A stretch of DNA of 64,000 bases from Hyphomicrobiales bacterium (GCA_900469345.1 UBWZ01000004.1:217527-281526); one strand, 5' to 3'; counted from the stretch's first letter, positions 1 through 9,035 are shown. Notes: generated from the sequence alone by a model not told the origin. Translations and numbers: made by a program.

Positions 1-1620
1 GTCTGGGAAACAGCGCAGCAGGGTTCGCACGCCTATTTCGACGCGGTCGTCTCGCTGCTGTTCTTCCTGTTGATCGGTCGCACGCTGGATCACATGATGC
101 GGGCAAGGGCGCGCAGTGCGGTTTCCGGCATCGCACGACTGGCATCACCTGGGGCGACAGTCCTGGAGGGGGACGGAACGCGCCGCTATATTGCGCTTGA
201 CGAGGTCGCGCCGGGAATGGTGCTGGCGGTTGCGGCGGGACAGCGCGTACCGGTCGATGCCCGCGTGCTCGGCGGCACTTCGGAGGTCGATTGCTCCCTG
301 ACCAGCGGTGAAAGCAAACCGTTCGCGGTGTCGTCCGGTCATGAGCTGCAGGCAGGCGTCCTCAACCTTGGCGCCCCCCTCGAAATGCTTGTGCTGCGCC
401 CTTCGAGCCAGTCTTTCCTGGCGGAAATGACGCGGATGATGGAAGCAGCGGAATCCGGCCGCGGCATCTATCGAAGGATCGCTGACAGGGCATCGGCGCT
501 CTACGCTCCGGTCGTGCACGGCGCGGCCCTGCTGACGTTTGCAGGCTGGCTCGCACTCGGCGCGGACCTTCATCAGGCCATCACCGCGGCGATCGCCGTT
601 CTCATCGTCACCTGTCCCTGCGCGCTCGGTCTTGCCGTTCCCATGGTGCAGGTTGTTGCGGCGGGACGGCTGTTTCGAAACGGTATCGTCATCAAGGATG
701 GCAGCGCCCTGGAGCGACTGAGCGAGATCGATACGGTCGTCTTCGACAAGACCGGGACGCTGACGACCGGCATTCCGGAACTGATATGCCGTGAGACGGA
801 GGATGCCCGGGCGTTGCAGGTGGCTGCTGGACTTGCCGCGCATTCCGGTCATCCCTATTCCCGTGCGATCGCGACGGCCTACCCGGATGCGATCGCCGTT
901 CCGGTTGCAGCGGTGACTGAACTGGCTGGCCACGGACTGGAGGCCCGCTTCGAGGGTCGCATATTTCGCCTCGGTCGTCCCTTCTGGGCGGCGCCATCCC
1001 GCCCGATTGCCGACGGGATAAGCGTCGTCCTCAGCCGCGACGGGGAACCGCTGGCGACATTCGAGTTCCGGGACCGCCTTCGCAAAGGCGCGGCCGAGTG
1101 CATATCCGACTTCAAGGCGCGTGGTCTTGGGCTGGAGATCGTCTCCGGGGACAGGAGAGCGCCCGTGGCGGACCTCGCAGACACTCTCGGCCTTCCCAAT
1201 CTGGCCGAGGCGACGCCGGGGGACAAGGTCTGGCGCCTGGAAGCCTTGAAGCGCAAAGGACGCTCGGTGCTGATGATCGGCGATGGTCTGAACGACGCAC
1301 CGGCGCTGGCCACCGCCCATGTCTCGGTCGCACCGGCGTCCGCGTCCGATGTCGGACGCACCGCCGCCGATATGATCTTCATGCACGAGACGCTGACCGC
1401 CGTGGCGCTCGCCCATCAGATCGCCTGCAGAAGCGCCGGATTGATCCGGCAGAATTTCGCGCTCTCGATTGCCTACAACATCATCGCCGTGCCGATTGCG
1501 GCCTGCGGTCTCCTGACACCGCTGCTCGCTGCCATCGCGATGTCCTCCTCCTCGCTGCTTGTGGTGCTCAATGCGCTGAGACTGACCGCCGGCTCAGGCG
1601 ACGAGAGGCGCCATGGCTGA
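1..1620 (+). CDS. fixI: FixI/CcoI-type copper-transporting P1B ATPase (5' end outside window)
   Basis: The reading frame is open from base 1, so the N-terminal metal-binding part lies outside the window. What remains shows the P1B-ATPase core in order: a TSGES actuator motif, the CPC copper-site motif in a membrane helix (613-621), the DKTGTLT phosphorylation site (745-765) and the GDGLNDAP hinge motif (1279-1302), then two C-terminal membrane segments. FixI/CcoI exports or delivers copper needed to assemble cbb3 cytochrome oxidase for microaerobic respiration. The stop overlaps the start of fixS, the usual rhizobial fixIS arrangement, and this separates it from a generic CopA. The rest of fixGHI is presumably to the left. 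Confidence 0.92.
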   Translation, partial: VWETAQQGSHAYFDAVVSLLFFLLIGRTLDHMMRARARSAVSGIARLASPGATVLEGDGTRRYIALDEVAPGMVLAVAAGQRVPVDARVLGGTSEVDCSLTSGESKPFAVSSGHELQAGVLNLGAPLEMLVLRPSSQSFLAEMTRMMEAAESGRGIYRRIADRASALYAPVVHGAALLTFAGWLALGADLHQAITAAIAVLIVTCPCALGLAVPMVQVVAAGRLFRNGIVIKDGSALERLSEIDTVVFDKTGTLTTGIPELICRETEDARALQVAAGLAAHSGHPYSRAIATAYPDAIAVPVAAVTELAGHGLEARFEGRIFRLGRPFWAAPSRPIADGISVVLSRDGEPLATFEFRDRLRKGAAECISDFKARGLGLEIVSGDRRAPVADLADTLGLPNLAEATPGDKVWRLEALKRKGRSVLMIGDGLNDAPALATAHVSVAPASASDVGRTAADMIFMHETLTAVALAHQIACRSAGLIRQNFALSIAYNIIAVPIAACGLLTPLLAAIAMSSSSLLVVLNALRLTAGSGDERRHG

Positions 1621-1858
1621 CGCATTGTTTCTCGTTCCCCTCGCGGTCATTCTGAGTGTCGCCGCCCTGGCGGCCTTCATATGGAACCTCAGCAACGGCC
1701 AGTATGAGGACCTTGCCGGCGCCGCCGAACGGGTCATTCATGACGATCGGGATCGTCCCTTGCGGGACACTAGGCAGACAGCGACCTCCCCCGGGCCAAT
1801 GCCGCGGCCAATTCCATCTGCCATCCAACGATCATCGCTCGGCGATTGCGGGCCATAA
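1613..1858 (+). CDS. fixS: FixS/CcoS, cbb3-type oxidase assembly protein
   Basis: This is a small protein starting inside the last codons of fixI (ATGGCTGA overlap), so it is translationally coupled. It has one N-terminal membrane helix (about residues 5-25) followed by the FixS-like WNLSNGQYEDLAGAAERV segment. CcoS/FixS is required for maturation of the cbb3 oxidase together with the copper ATPase. It is 81 aa, longer than the roughly 50-60 aa usual in the family. The last 30 or so residues are Pro/Arg/Ser-rich and do not resemble FixS, so a small indel or lost stop near 1745-1775 is possible. The identity is clear and the C-terminus uncertain. Confidence 0.85.
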   Translation: MADALFLVPLAVILSVAALAAFIWNLSNGQYEDLAGAAERVIHDDRDRPLRDTRQTATSPGPMPRPIPSAIQRSSLGDCGP

Positions 1859-1977
1859 GCATGTTCTTCGAACGTTTGGCGATCGAGGTTCGGCTGCCCG
1901 AAGGACGTGACAACCAGCCTGGCGCCGTATTGGCTTGAAGTGAAGCAACGGAGCTTGCCGCCTCAGATCGACCGCCG

Positions 1978-4095
1978 TTAGCCCTTGGTGGTGACCGAAC
2001 GCCGGGTCTCGGGCTTGCGCGTCTTTTCCAGCAGATCGGCTTCATCGGCAACGATCGAGGCCGCTTCGGTCCTCAAGACGTCCTTTGCGTTTTTGCGGGC
2101 ATTTTCCATCGCAAGGTCAGCACTCAGGCTCCGCTCGTTCGACTGCAAACCGTCATCTTCCCCGCTCACCAGCCCGTCGCCCTGCTGCTCGCGTGCCTTG
2201 AGACGGGCTGCAAGAGCCGCCTGTTCGTTTCGACGTTCGGTTTCGTTGAGAGAAATGACCCGTTTTTCCCGCTGTGCCTTCAATTCTGCAGCGTCCTCGA
2301 CGAACCGCTGGAAGTCCGGGTCGCTTTGCGTCCGTGCATCATGCCGGCTCTTCAACTCTGGCAAGAGCGTAGTCACGGTCTTCGCCGCCGTATATTTCGC
2401 GGGCTTGATCTGGGCCCAGGGCAGCGCGTTGTCATAGCTCGCCTCGCCAAGCGTCTTGGGATCGGAAAGCCCCGGCAGGCCGATGTCCGGCGTCACGCCG
2501 CGCAGCTGTGTCGTGCCGCCATCGACCCGGAAGAACTGCGCGATCGTCAGCTTCAGCTGGCCGAATTTCGGCTTGCTGTTCTTGGCCGCCTGGTCGAGAT
2601 CGACCACCGTCTGCACGGTTCCCTTGCCGAAACTGGGTTCGCCGACGATCACCCCCCGGCCGTAGTCCTGGATCGCGGCCGCGAAAATCTCGGAGGCCGA
2701 CGCAGAGCCGCGATTGATCAACACGCCGACCGGACCGGTCCAGGCGGGCGCGGAAAGATCGTCGTTTTCGACCTTGATCTTGCCGTCCGCATCGCGTTGC
2801 TGAACCACCGGGCCTTTGCCGACGAACAGGCCGGTCAGATCGATCGCCTCGGACAGCGATCCGCCGCCGTTGTCGCGCAGGTCAATCAGCACGCCGTCGA
2901 CCTTGTCCTCGTTGAGCTCGCCAAGCAGCTTGGCAACGTCGCGGCTTGCGCTCTTGTAGTTCTTGTCGCCTTTGCGTCGGGCCTCGAAATCCTCGTAGAA
3001 TGCCGGAAGGGTGATCACGCCAATTTTGCGATCGGCGCCGCCCTCGGTCACGGTCAGGATGGTTTTCTTCGCGGCCTGTTTTTCAAGGCTGATCTTGTCC
3101 CGCACCAGGTTGATGACGCGGTGGCTTGCGTTTTCTCCACCGTCTGCCGGCAGGATTTCCAGACGCACGACGGAATCCTTGGTCCCGCGGATCATCTGCA
3201 CGACCTCGTCGAGCCGGGTGCCGACGACTTCCTTGACAGCACCGCTATCGCCCTGTCCGACGCCGATGATGCGATCCCCGACCGAAAGCTTGCCGGACAG
3301 TTGCGCCGGCCCGCCAGGCACGAGATCGCGGATCGTCGTATAACCATCGCGATCCTGCAGCACCGCGCCGATACCCACCAGCGAAAGCTTCATGGAGATG
3401 TCGAAATCAGCCGAAGCCGCGGCGCCGAAATAGTCGGTATGCGGGTCCACGGACGTTGTATAGGCGGCCATGAACGACTGGAACACGTCGTCGCTTTTAT
3501 AGGTGTAAACGCGCTCCAGGGTATTTTTATACCGCTTGTCGAGCGTATCGCGAATGGCGGCATCCGTCTGGCCTGCCAGTTTCAGCCGCAGCCAGTCGCT
3601 CTTGACGCGTTTGCGCCAGAGATCGTTCATTTGCGCTTCGGATTGCGGCCAGGGCTCGCTGTCGCGCGACAGGGAATAGTCTTCCTGCACACTGAAATCG
3701 AAGCCCTGCTTTAGCAGCTCGCGCGAATAGGCCATGCGATCCGCGACCCGCTGCGTGTAGATGTTGAAGATCGCGAACGGGATCATCAGGTCTTCGCGGC
3801 CGATCGCATCGTCGATCGCGGTATTGTTGGCCATGAAGATATCGATGTCGGCCTGCAGGAAAAAGCTGCGGTCCGCATCCAGGGACTTGATATACCGGTC
3901 CATGATCTTGACCGACAGGGCATCGTCGAGCGGAACGGGCTTGTAGGCATACCGCGACAGGAATTGGGCGCTCAGGCGGGCGGCCTCGGCCTGCGCCTGC
4001 ACTGGCGACAAGGTCGGCGTCGCTCCGGGTTCCAAGGCATAGGCTGGCGGTGCAAGGAGAAGCAGTAGGCCGAGGAAACCGTAACGTATGCGCAT
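1978..4095 (-). CDS. prc: Tail-specific (C-terminal processing) protease Prc, family S41
   Basis: This 705-aa periplasmic protease has an N-terminal signal peptide (MRIRYGFLGLLLLLAPPAYA), the Prc-type N-terminal helical region, a PDZ domain around residues 235-315, and the S41 catalytic core. The serine-lysine dyad is visible as NRGSASASEIF (Ser466) and EPSFGKGTVQ (Lys491), 25 residues apart as in E. coli Prc. The RDNGGGS motif precedes it. The C-terminus is a charged helical segment as in other Prc proteins. It degrades or trims periplasmic proteins at non-polar C-termini. It stands alone, convergent with fixS, with about 200 bp upstream that can hold its promoter. The length is normal for Prc. 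Confidence 0.92.
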   Translation of the reverse strand: MRIRYGFLGLLLLLAPPAYALEPGATPTLSPVQAQAEAARLSAQFLSRYAYKPVPLDDALSVKIMDRYIKSLDADRSFFLQADIDIFMANNTAIDDAIGREDLMIPFAIFNIYTQRVADRMAYSRELLKQGFDFSVQEDYSLSRDSEPWPQSEAQMNDLWRKRVKSDWLRLKLAGQTDAAIRDTLDKRYKNTLERVYTYKSDDVFQSFMAAYTTSVDPHTDYFGAAASADFDISMKLSLVGIGAVLQDRDGYTTIRDLVPGGPAQLSGKLSVGDRIIGVGQGDSGAVKEVVGTRLDEVVQMIRGTKDSVVRLEILPADGGENASHRVINLVRDKISLEKQAAKKTILTVTEGGADRKIGVITLPAFYEDFEARRKGDKNYKSASRDVAKLLGELNEDKVDGVLIDLRDNGGGSLSEAIDLTGLFVGKGPVVQQRDADGKIKVENDDLSAPAWTGPVGVLINRGSASASEIFAAAIQDYGRGVIVGEPSFGKGTVQTVVDLDQAAKNSKPKFGQLKLTIAQFFRVDGGTTQLRGVTPDIGLPGLSDPKTLGEASYDNALPWAQIKPAKYTAAKTVTTLLPELKSRHDARTQSDPDFQRFVEDAAELKAQREKRVISLNETERRNEQAALAARLKAREQQGDGLVSGEDDGLQSNERSLSADLAMENARKNAKDVLRTEAASIVADEADLLEKTRKPETRRSVTTKG

Positions 4096-4296
4096 TCAGC
4101 TTTGATCCCAATTCCGACTTTTGGTGTCCCCTATGATGTTGGTGGAGCAATGAGGCCGTTTTGGCAACCAATGATCTCGCAACATTTCGTGTCCATCACA
4201 AGATTTCCGGCACCCGAAGCTGTCGGTGAGACTACTACGTTGATACGCATGGGCTGCGCCACGACGAAATGCGTGGACTTCCCCGGCAGGCCTCAG

Positions 4297-4803
4297 TCAC
4301 CAGCGCTCTGTTCCGGGCGGACCTTTGAACGGGCCGGCAAAGGCTGAGGTGATCCATCCGCCGTAGAACGTCCCGGCCTGGGGTACGACGGCCTCGCCGT
4401 CGACGAGGCACAGGTCCATGGTCTGCGGATAAAAGGCTATGAAGTCCCGGATCAGGACAAAGGATGGCGTGGGATGCGGATAGGCCCAGGCCGCGTTCCG
4501 GCTCGTCTTGTCGCCCGATACGATATCGAAATAACGCGCCTGCCCCTTCCACTCGCAGACCGACCTGTCGCTGCTTTCGCGGAGCAGGGAAAGATCGACG
4601 TCCGCGGGGGGAAAATAATAGGTCGGCGGATGACTTGTTTCGATTGTCCGCACGGCGGCCGTGGTCTCCGCGAGAACGCGACCGTTAAAGATGATTTTCA
4701 AGTGATTGCGCACCGGCTGCGCGATACTCGGCCTCGGGAAAGACCAGACACTCTCCTGCCCGGGCCGGCATGGGTCTGGAACGGGATGCGCAAGCTTAGC
4801 CAT
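4297..4803 (-). CDS. DUF427 domain protein
   Basis: This 168-aa protein matches the DUF427 pattern: a beta-rich domain with IFNGRVLAET near the start, YYFPPADVD, CEWKGQARYFD, an AWAYPHP segment and a closing AFYPQTMD. A good ribosome site (GGAGGAGATC) lies just before the ATG. The biochemical role of the family is not established. It is often found alone or near oxidoreductases. It lies 51 bp downstream of the flavin monooxygenase on the same strand, so the two may be co-transcribed. No signal peptide or membrane segment is visible, so it is probably cytoplasmic. Confidence 0.8.
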   Translation of the reverse strand: MAKLAHPVPDPCRPGQESVWSFPRPSIAQPVRNHLKIIFNGRVLAETTAAVRTIETSHPPTYYFPPADVDLSLLRESSDRSVCEWKGQARYFDIVSGDKTSRNAAWAYPHPTPSFVLIRDFIAFYPQTMDLCLVDGEAVVPQAGTFYGGWITSAFAGPFKGPPGTERW

Positions 4804-4854
4804 GATCTCCTCCGGTCCGGGCCAGCGATAGTGGGCCTCCGCACCTCGTCCGCT

Positions 4855-6438
4855 TCATGATGGTATAAAGCTCCGCATGCGCTCCGGGGACAAGCCCTTC
4901 TCATCCTTTTCCGGGCCGGTACGCGTCTCGGCATATCCCATCGCTTTGGCGACGTCTTCTAAGGTAAGCATTTGATCCCGCTCGATCGCCAGGCCGATGA
5001 TGTGGTCCGGCCGGACATAGACGAACGAGATGTCACCGAACCCCTGCCCGTCCAGCCACCGTGGCAGGGTGACGACCGGCAGGTCGAGTTCGGCCGCCAC
5101 CGCCACCGCCTGCTGCGCCGCAAGTGTTTCGGCACGCACGAGGATCATCCCCCAGCGGCCGATCTGGTCATGCAGTCGGCCGTTCAGCATGACGATGTCG
5201 GGCATCCGCTGCCCGACAAGATCGCCCTTGCCGGTGAGGATCGGCGAAGCACCATAATCGACGAACAGCATGGAATGCTGGGCTGCCGCCTTTTCCATGA
5301 CGCCGAGCGACCTGCCGAGCCCGATATGCGCAAATACGAATTTCCGCAGCCATTTCGGTGCTGTCTGAATTTTCTCCGAAACGTCGGTCAGCGGCTTGAC
5401 CGCGTTGCGAAACGCATCCCGCTGTTCGACCTCGTAGGATTGCAGCAAGGACTCCCGTGATCCACGCCGTGCGAGGATCGCATCAAGCTTCCACGCCAGA
5501 TTGAAGGCATCGCGAATTCCGGTATTGAGGCCTTGGCCGCCCGCCGGGCTGTTGAGATGGGCCGCGTCGCCGGCCAGCACGACACGCCCGGCATGGAATC
5601 TCGGGGCGAGGCGCTCGTGCTTGCGATACGCCGACGTCCAGATCGTGCGCCGCCAGCTGTCCGGGCCGAACAGGGCTTCGGTCAGATCCCGCGCGTGATT
5701 GGCGAGGTCGGCGTCCGCCAGATTGTCGGGAACGCCTTGTTCGATCAGGCGCCAGGTGCGCGGCGCGTAGCGGATCGACATCAGCAGGACCGCGCGATCA
5801 GGTTCGGCGAGCCAGCTCTCGGCGGTATCGGCTTCCTCGCTCACCTCGACGTCGGCCAGCAGCGCGCGGGTCGCGTAGGTCTTGCCCTCGAGTTGCCAGC
5901 CGAGCTGCTCGCGCACCGCGCTGTGGGCACCATCGGCCCCGATCAGGAAATCGGACCGCAGCACGCCGTCGCGGCCATCGGCATGGCGCAGGTGAAGCAG
6001 AACATCGTCGGCCTGCGCCTCGAACCGCTCGAAGGTGCAGCCCATCGCCACGGTGATCCGCGGCTCGGCCTGCGCCGCATCGAGCAGGACGCGCTCGGTG
6101 CGGTCCTGCGGGATCGCCAGGCAATAATTGCACTGGGTGATGCCGTCGTAAGCATTGAAGTCGAGGTCGATAAGCGTTTCTCGGGTCGAGCCGCGCCGGA
6201 GCCGCAGGTGCGAGGTTCGCTCACCCGCTGCCAGAAGCGCTTCGAGTTGCCCGAGCGAGCGCAAGATCTCGAGCGTGCGCGGGAACATCGCTATGGCGCG
6301 AGAATGGGGGTCGAGCTCGGTCTTCCGCTCGATCACGACGCTGGGAATGTCGCGCCGTGCCAGCGCAAGCGCGAGCGTGAGGCCGACGGGGCCAGCCCCG
6401 ATGATCGCGACCTTCGTATGTGCGGGAAAATCAGCCAT
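4855..6438 (-). CDS. FAD-dependent aromatic-ring monooxygenase (PheA/TfdB/MhpA family)
   Basis: This is a class A flavoprotein hydroxylase of about 527 aa. The N-terminal Rossmann motif AIIGAGPVGLTLALALA binds FAD, a DG motif sits in FLIGADGAHSAVREQ, and the second FAD motif is VLAGDAAHLNSPAGGQGLN followed by a conserved substrate-domain helix. A C-terminal thioredoxin-like extension, as in phenol hydroxylase and MhpA, is present. The ATG at 6438 is preferred over the one at 6450 because GGAGG lies 5 nt upstream of it. It would hydroxylate an aromatic substrate with NAD(P)H and O2. The substrate cannot be told from sequence. It is divergent from a TetR regulator that probably controls it. No ring-cleavage genes are adjacent. 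Confidence 0.87.
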   Translation of the reverse strand: MADFPAHTKVAIIGAGPVGLTLALALARRDIPSVVIERKTELDPHSRAIAMFPRTLEILRSLGQLEALLAAGERTSHLRLRRGSTRETLIDLDFNAYDGITQCNYCLAIPQDRTERVLLDAAQAEPRITVAMGCTFERFEAQADDVLLHLRHADGRDGVLRSDFLIGADGAHSAVREQLGWQLEGKTYATRALLADVEVSEEADTAESWLAEPDRAVLLMSIRYAPRTWRLIEQGVPDNLADADLANHARDLTEALFGPDSWRRTIWTSAYRKHERLAPRFHAGRVVLAGDAAHLNSPAGGQGLNTGIRDAFNLAWKLDAILARRGSRESLLQSYEVEQRDAFRNAVKPLTDVSEKIQTAPKWLRKFVFAHIGLGRSLGVMEKAAAQHSMLFVDYGASPILTGKGDLVGQRMPDIVMLNGRLHDQIGRWGMILVRAETLAAQQAVAVAAELDLPVVTLPRWLDGQGFGDISFVYVRPDHIIGLAIERDQMLTLEDVAKAMGYAETRTGPEKDEKGLSPERMRSFIPS

Positions 6439-6659
6439 CCATTCCTCCATGAAAGCGTTGTCGAACCAATGTCTGCTCGGCCGATCGACCGTGTGCTAGG
6501 CCCCGGCAAGCTTCGCACCGCCCGTCGTCAGGAAGGCGGCTCCGCCAGTGCTTGGCACGTCCAGGCCAGACAGGGCTTTCCGCGTGACGATCGGGAGGGG
6601 GAAGTGAGCGTCGTCATCATGGCGCCTCCTGCACGTTGCGTTCGGCGTCTTCGCCGCTA

Positions 6660-6676
6660 TGTTGTCGATGTCAACA
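6660..6676. promoter_or_regulatory. Candidate TetR operator, copy 1
   Basis: TGTTGTCGATGTCAACA is an imperfect inverted repeat (TGTTG/CAACA arms). It is repeated with one mismatch at 6694-6710, and the two starts are 34 bp apart. It lies in the divergent promoter region between the monooxygenase and the TetR gene, so it probably binds that TetR protein. This is inferred from position and symmetry only. Confidence 0.5.
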
Positions 6677-6693
6677 CCAGACCTAGGGCAGAA

Positions 6694-6710
6694 TGTAGTC
6701 GATGTCAACA
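6694..6710. promoter_or_regulatory. Candidate TetR operator, copy 2, overlapping the start codon
   Basis: TGTAGTCGATGTCAACA matches the copy at 6660-6676 at 16 of 17 positions. It contains the ATG (6702-6704) of the TetR gene. If the regulator binds here it would block its own transcription start or elongation directly. Confidence 0.45.
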
Positions 6711-7334
6711 TTGAAGGACGAGCCGGGATACGGTCGGCGCTATCACCACGGCGGACTGCGCGAGGCGCTGGTCGAGCGTGCCGTTGCGGTGATCGGTGAG
6801 GCGGGCGTCGACGCGGTTAGTTTGCGCGGATTGGCGCGGGATCTTGGCGTCTCGCACGCTGCCCCGGCGCGACATTTCGCATCGCGCGATGCCCTGCTGG
6901 CGGCGGTCGCCGAAGACGGCGTCGACCGCCTGGTCGCCGCGACCGAAGCGGCGGTTGCCGCTTGCGTCGACGATCCGGTGGAACAGCTAAAGGCAATGGC
7001 CAGCGCCTACCTCCGCTGGGCCGCCGAGCATCCGGCGCATTACAACGCGGTCCGCAATCCCGAGGTCACACGACATGCGCACGCGTCGCTAGGCGCAAAG
7101 ATGAGCGCTTTTTTCGCCCGCCAGCAATCCGCGCTCCTCGCCGCCCAGAGCCGCAGCGGCGTCGATCCCGGACTGACGATGTTTCGGCTGGTGGCCGTTT
7201 TGGTCGGGACCGCCACGGTCATGGCCGATCCGCTTTATCGAAACGTTATTGGTAAGGTCGCGACCAGTGACGCGATCGAACAAACGGTGTCGGCCGTCCT
7301 GCGCGATCGAGGCGCTGCCGATCCGGACGCTTGA
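6702..7334 (+). CDS. TetR/AcrR family transcriptional regulator
   Basis: This 210-aa protein has an N-terminal TetR helix-turn-helix: RYHHGGLREALVERAVAVI, then SLRGLARDLGVSHAAPARHF with the recognition helix at about residues 45-60. The YHHGGLR start and the C-terminal alanine-rich helical domain (residues 75-205) are typical of the TetR_C_13/WHG-type subgroup. It is divergent from the flavin monooxygenase, with two near-identical 17-bp repeats in between, one covering its own start codon. The likely role is a repressor of the monooxygenase and of itself, released by an aromatic ligand. The ligand is unknown. Confidence 0.85.
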   Translation: MSTLKDEPGYGRRYHHGGLREALVERAVAVIGEAGVDAVSLRGLARDLGVSHAAPARHFASRDALLAAVAEDGVDRLVAATEAAVAACVDDPVEQLKAMASAYLRWAAEHPAHYNAVRNPEVTRHAHASLGAKMSAFFARQQSALLAAQSRSGVDPGLTMFRLVAVLVGTATVMADPLYRNVIGKVATSDAIEQTVSAVLRDRGAADPDA

Positions 7335-7435
7335 AACACTGATGTCGGCTAACCTGTAATGCCGGCCACTCCATTCCTGTTATCGCGACGTCCCAAGGCG
7401 TCGACCATCCGGCCCCCTCGCACCATATCGGGCGC

Positions 7436-8203
7436 TTAGCGCCGGTTGATGCGCCCGCCGTCCAGGTCGACCACGGTGCCCGAGAGATAGCCCATGTCCG
7501 GCGATGCCAGCGTCGCGACCAGGCGGGCGACTTCTTCCGGCGTGCAGAGACGGTCGAACGGCAGTCCGGTCAGGATCTCGGGCCAGCGCTCCTCGTCCCC
7601 ATAGGTGCTGCGGGCGCGACCACGGGCGACATCGACCACCCGGTCCGTCGCGGTGCCCGTCGGGTTGATGCCGAACACGCGCACGTTCCAGTCGACCGAT
7701 TGCGCTCCGACGGCTTCCGTAAACGCGATCAGCCCGGCATTCGCGGTGCTGCCGCAGATATAGTCCCAGCGCGGCATGCGCCCCAGATCGCCGATGATGT
7801 TGACGATCACGCCGGCGTGCCGCTCCTTCATGCGCTTCAGGTAAAGCTGCGTCAGGTGGATGTAGCCGAACACCTTGAGCTGCCAGGACGACTGCCACTG
7901 GCCGATATCGAGGGTGAAGAGATCGCCGCCCGGAATGCCGCCGGCATTGTTGACGAGGATGTCGATCTCGCCGAAACGATCCGCAAGTGCCACCCGGTCC
8001 GCTTCGAGCGAAAGATCGCAAGCAGCAAGCTGCACCGGGGAGCCCGTCGGCAGCGTCGCCCTGGCTTTCTCAAGCGCCTCCAGCGAGCGGCCGGTGAGAA
8101 TGACGCTGGCGCCCCTTTCCGCAAAGGCTGCGGCGCAGGCAAGGCCGATCCCCTTCGAACTGCCGGTCACGAGCACGGACTTCCCGGCATAACCGTCATT
8201 CAT
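7436..8203 (-). CDS. SDR-family oxidoreductase with atypical active site
   Basis: This 255-aa short-chain dehydrogenase/reductase has the cofactor motif TGSSKGIG (residues 13-20), the NNAGG structural motif (85-89) and the family's C-terminal region ending YLSGTVVDLDGG. The catalytic region reads NIIGDLG...DYICGSTANAG: Tyr148 is present, but the usual Lys four residues later is Ser152, and the usual Ser before it is replaced (IIG). A subgroup of SDRs with altered YxxxK is known, so the protein may be functional with different chemistry. It lies 41 bp downstream of the ABC ATPase on the same strand and is probably in that operon. A good AAGGA ribosome site precedes the ATG. Confidence 0.82.
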   Translation of the reverse strand: MNDGYAGKSVLVTGSSKGIGLACAAAFAERGASVILTGRSLEALEKARATLPTGSPVQLAACDLSLEADRVALADRFGEIDILVNNAGGIPGGDLFTLDIGQWQSSWQLKVFGYIHLTQLYLKRMKERHAGVIVNIIGDLGRMPRWDYICGSTANAGLIAFTEAVGAQSVDWNVRVFGINPTGTATDRVVDVARGRARSTYGDEERWPEILTGLPFDRLCTPEEVARLVATLASPDMGYLSGTVVDLDGGRINRR

Positions 8204-8244
8204 GATGCATTCCTTCTGGCGGTGACGGGAGGAGATGGCGACAG

Positions 8245-9024
8245 CTATTCCGCCGCAATGGCCTTGGCGGGGTGCGCGTCGCGCATCACCTGCATGATCT
8301 CGGCCTTGTAGCGGATGAACGCCGGCGTGGTCAGATCGTCGATGGAACGCGGACGCGGCAAATCGATGGCGATCTGCCGGGCGATCCGCGCCGGTCTGGC
8401 AGACATGATGCAGACCCGATCCGCGAGCAGCACCGCCTCGTCGATGTCATGCGTCACGAACACGACCGTCGTCTTGAGGCGCTGCCAGACCTCCAGCAGC
8501 AGTTCCTGCATGGAAAGCCGCGTCTGCGCATCGAGCGCACCGAAGGGCTCGTCCATCAAAAGCGCCCTCGGCTTCATCACCAGCACCCGCGCGATACCGA
8601 CGCGCTGGCGCATGCCGCCCGACAGCTGCGACGGATAGGCCTGGGCGAAATCCTTGAGTCCAACCAGCGCCAGCATGTCGTGCGCGATCTTCTCATAGAC
8701 CGGTTTGGCAACCCCCTGCATGCGCGGCCCGAAGGTCACGTTGTCGAACACCGTGAGCCAGGGAAACAGCGCCGCTTCCTGGAAAACCACGCCCCGGTCC
8801 GGTCCGGCCTTGCCGACCGGCTGGCCGTCGAACCGCACCTCGCCTTCGGTCTTGCTCTCGAAGCCTGCAAGAATGTTGAGGAGCGTCGACTTTCCGCACC
8901 CGGACGGGCCGAGCAGCGCGATGAACTCGCCTTCCGCCACGTCGAGGCTGACATGGTCGAGCGCATTGACAGGCTTGGGGCCGGGATAGACCTTGGCGAG
9001 GCTGGAGATTTCGATGCGGGCCAT
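8245..9024 (-). CDS. ABC importer ATPase, nitrate/sulfonate/taurine type (SsuB/TauB-like)
   Basis: This 259-aa single ATPase has Walker [10 protein letters not shown], the Q-loop, signature LSGGMRQRVGIARVL, Walker [13 protein letters not shown] and the H-loop THDIDEAVLLADRV. The EAxxLADRV ending and overall length fit SsuB/TauB/NrtD. The ATG at 9024 begins MARIEISSLAKVY; the frame is open upstream, but there it runs inside the permease gene. It powers uptake through the adjacent permease and binding protein. Order in the operon is binding protein, permease, ATPase, SDR. The substrate is not given by sequence; neighbouring amide hydrolases suggest an N-containing organic compound. Confidence 0.9.
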   Translation of the reverse strand: MARIEISSLAKVYPGPKPVNALDHVSLDVAEGEFIALLGPSGCGKSTLLNILAGFESKTEGEVRFDGQPVGKAGPDRGVVFQEAALFPWLTVFDNVTFGPRMQGVAKPVYEKIAHDMLALVGLKDFAQAYPSQLSGGMRQRVGIARVLVMKPRALLMDEPFGALDAQTRLSMQELLLEVWQRLKTTVVFVTHDIDEAVLLADRVCIMSARPARIARQIAIDLPRPRSIDDLTTPAFIRYKAEIMQVMRDAHPAKAIAAE

Positions 9025-9035
9025 GGGTGTTCCGA

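Noticed and set aside
145..1416. Long open frame on the minus strand opposite fixI
   Set aside because: It runs antisense to clear P-type ATPase motifs and its product is low-complexity Arg/His/Gly-rich sequence without any family motif; this is usual for GC-rich DNA.
2326..3714. Long plus-strand frame opposite prc
   Set aside because: It is antisense to the S41 protease with its Ser-Lys dyad, and shows no recognisable domain.
5533..6714. Long plus-strand frame opposite the flavin monooxygenase
   Set aside because: It overlaps both the monooxygenase and the divergent promoter with the TetR repeats. The composition is that of an antisense frame.
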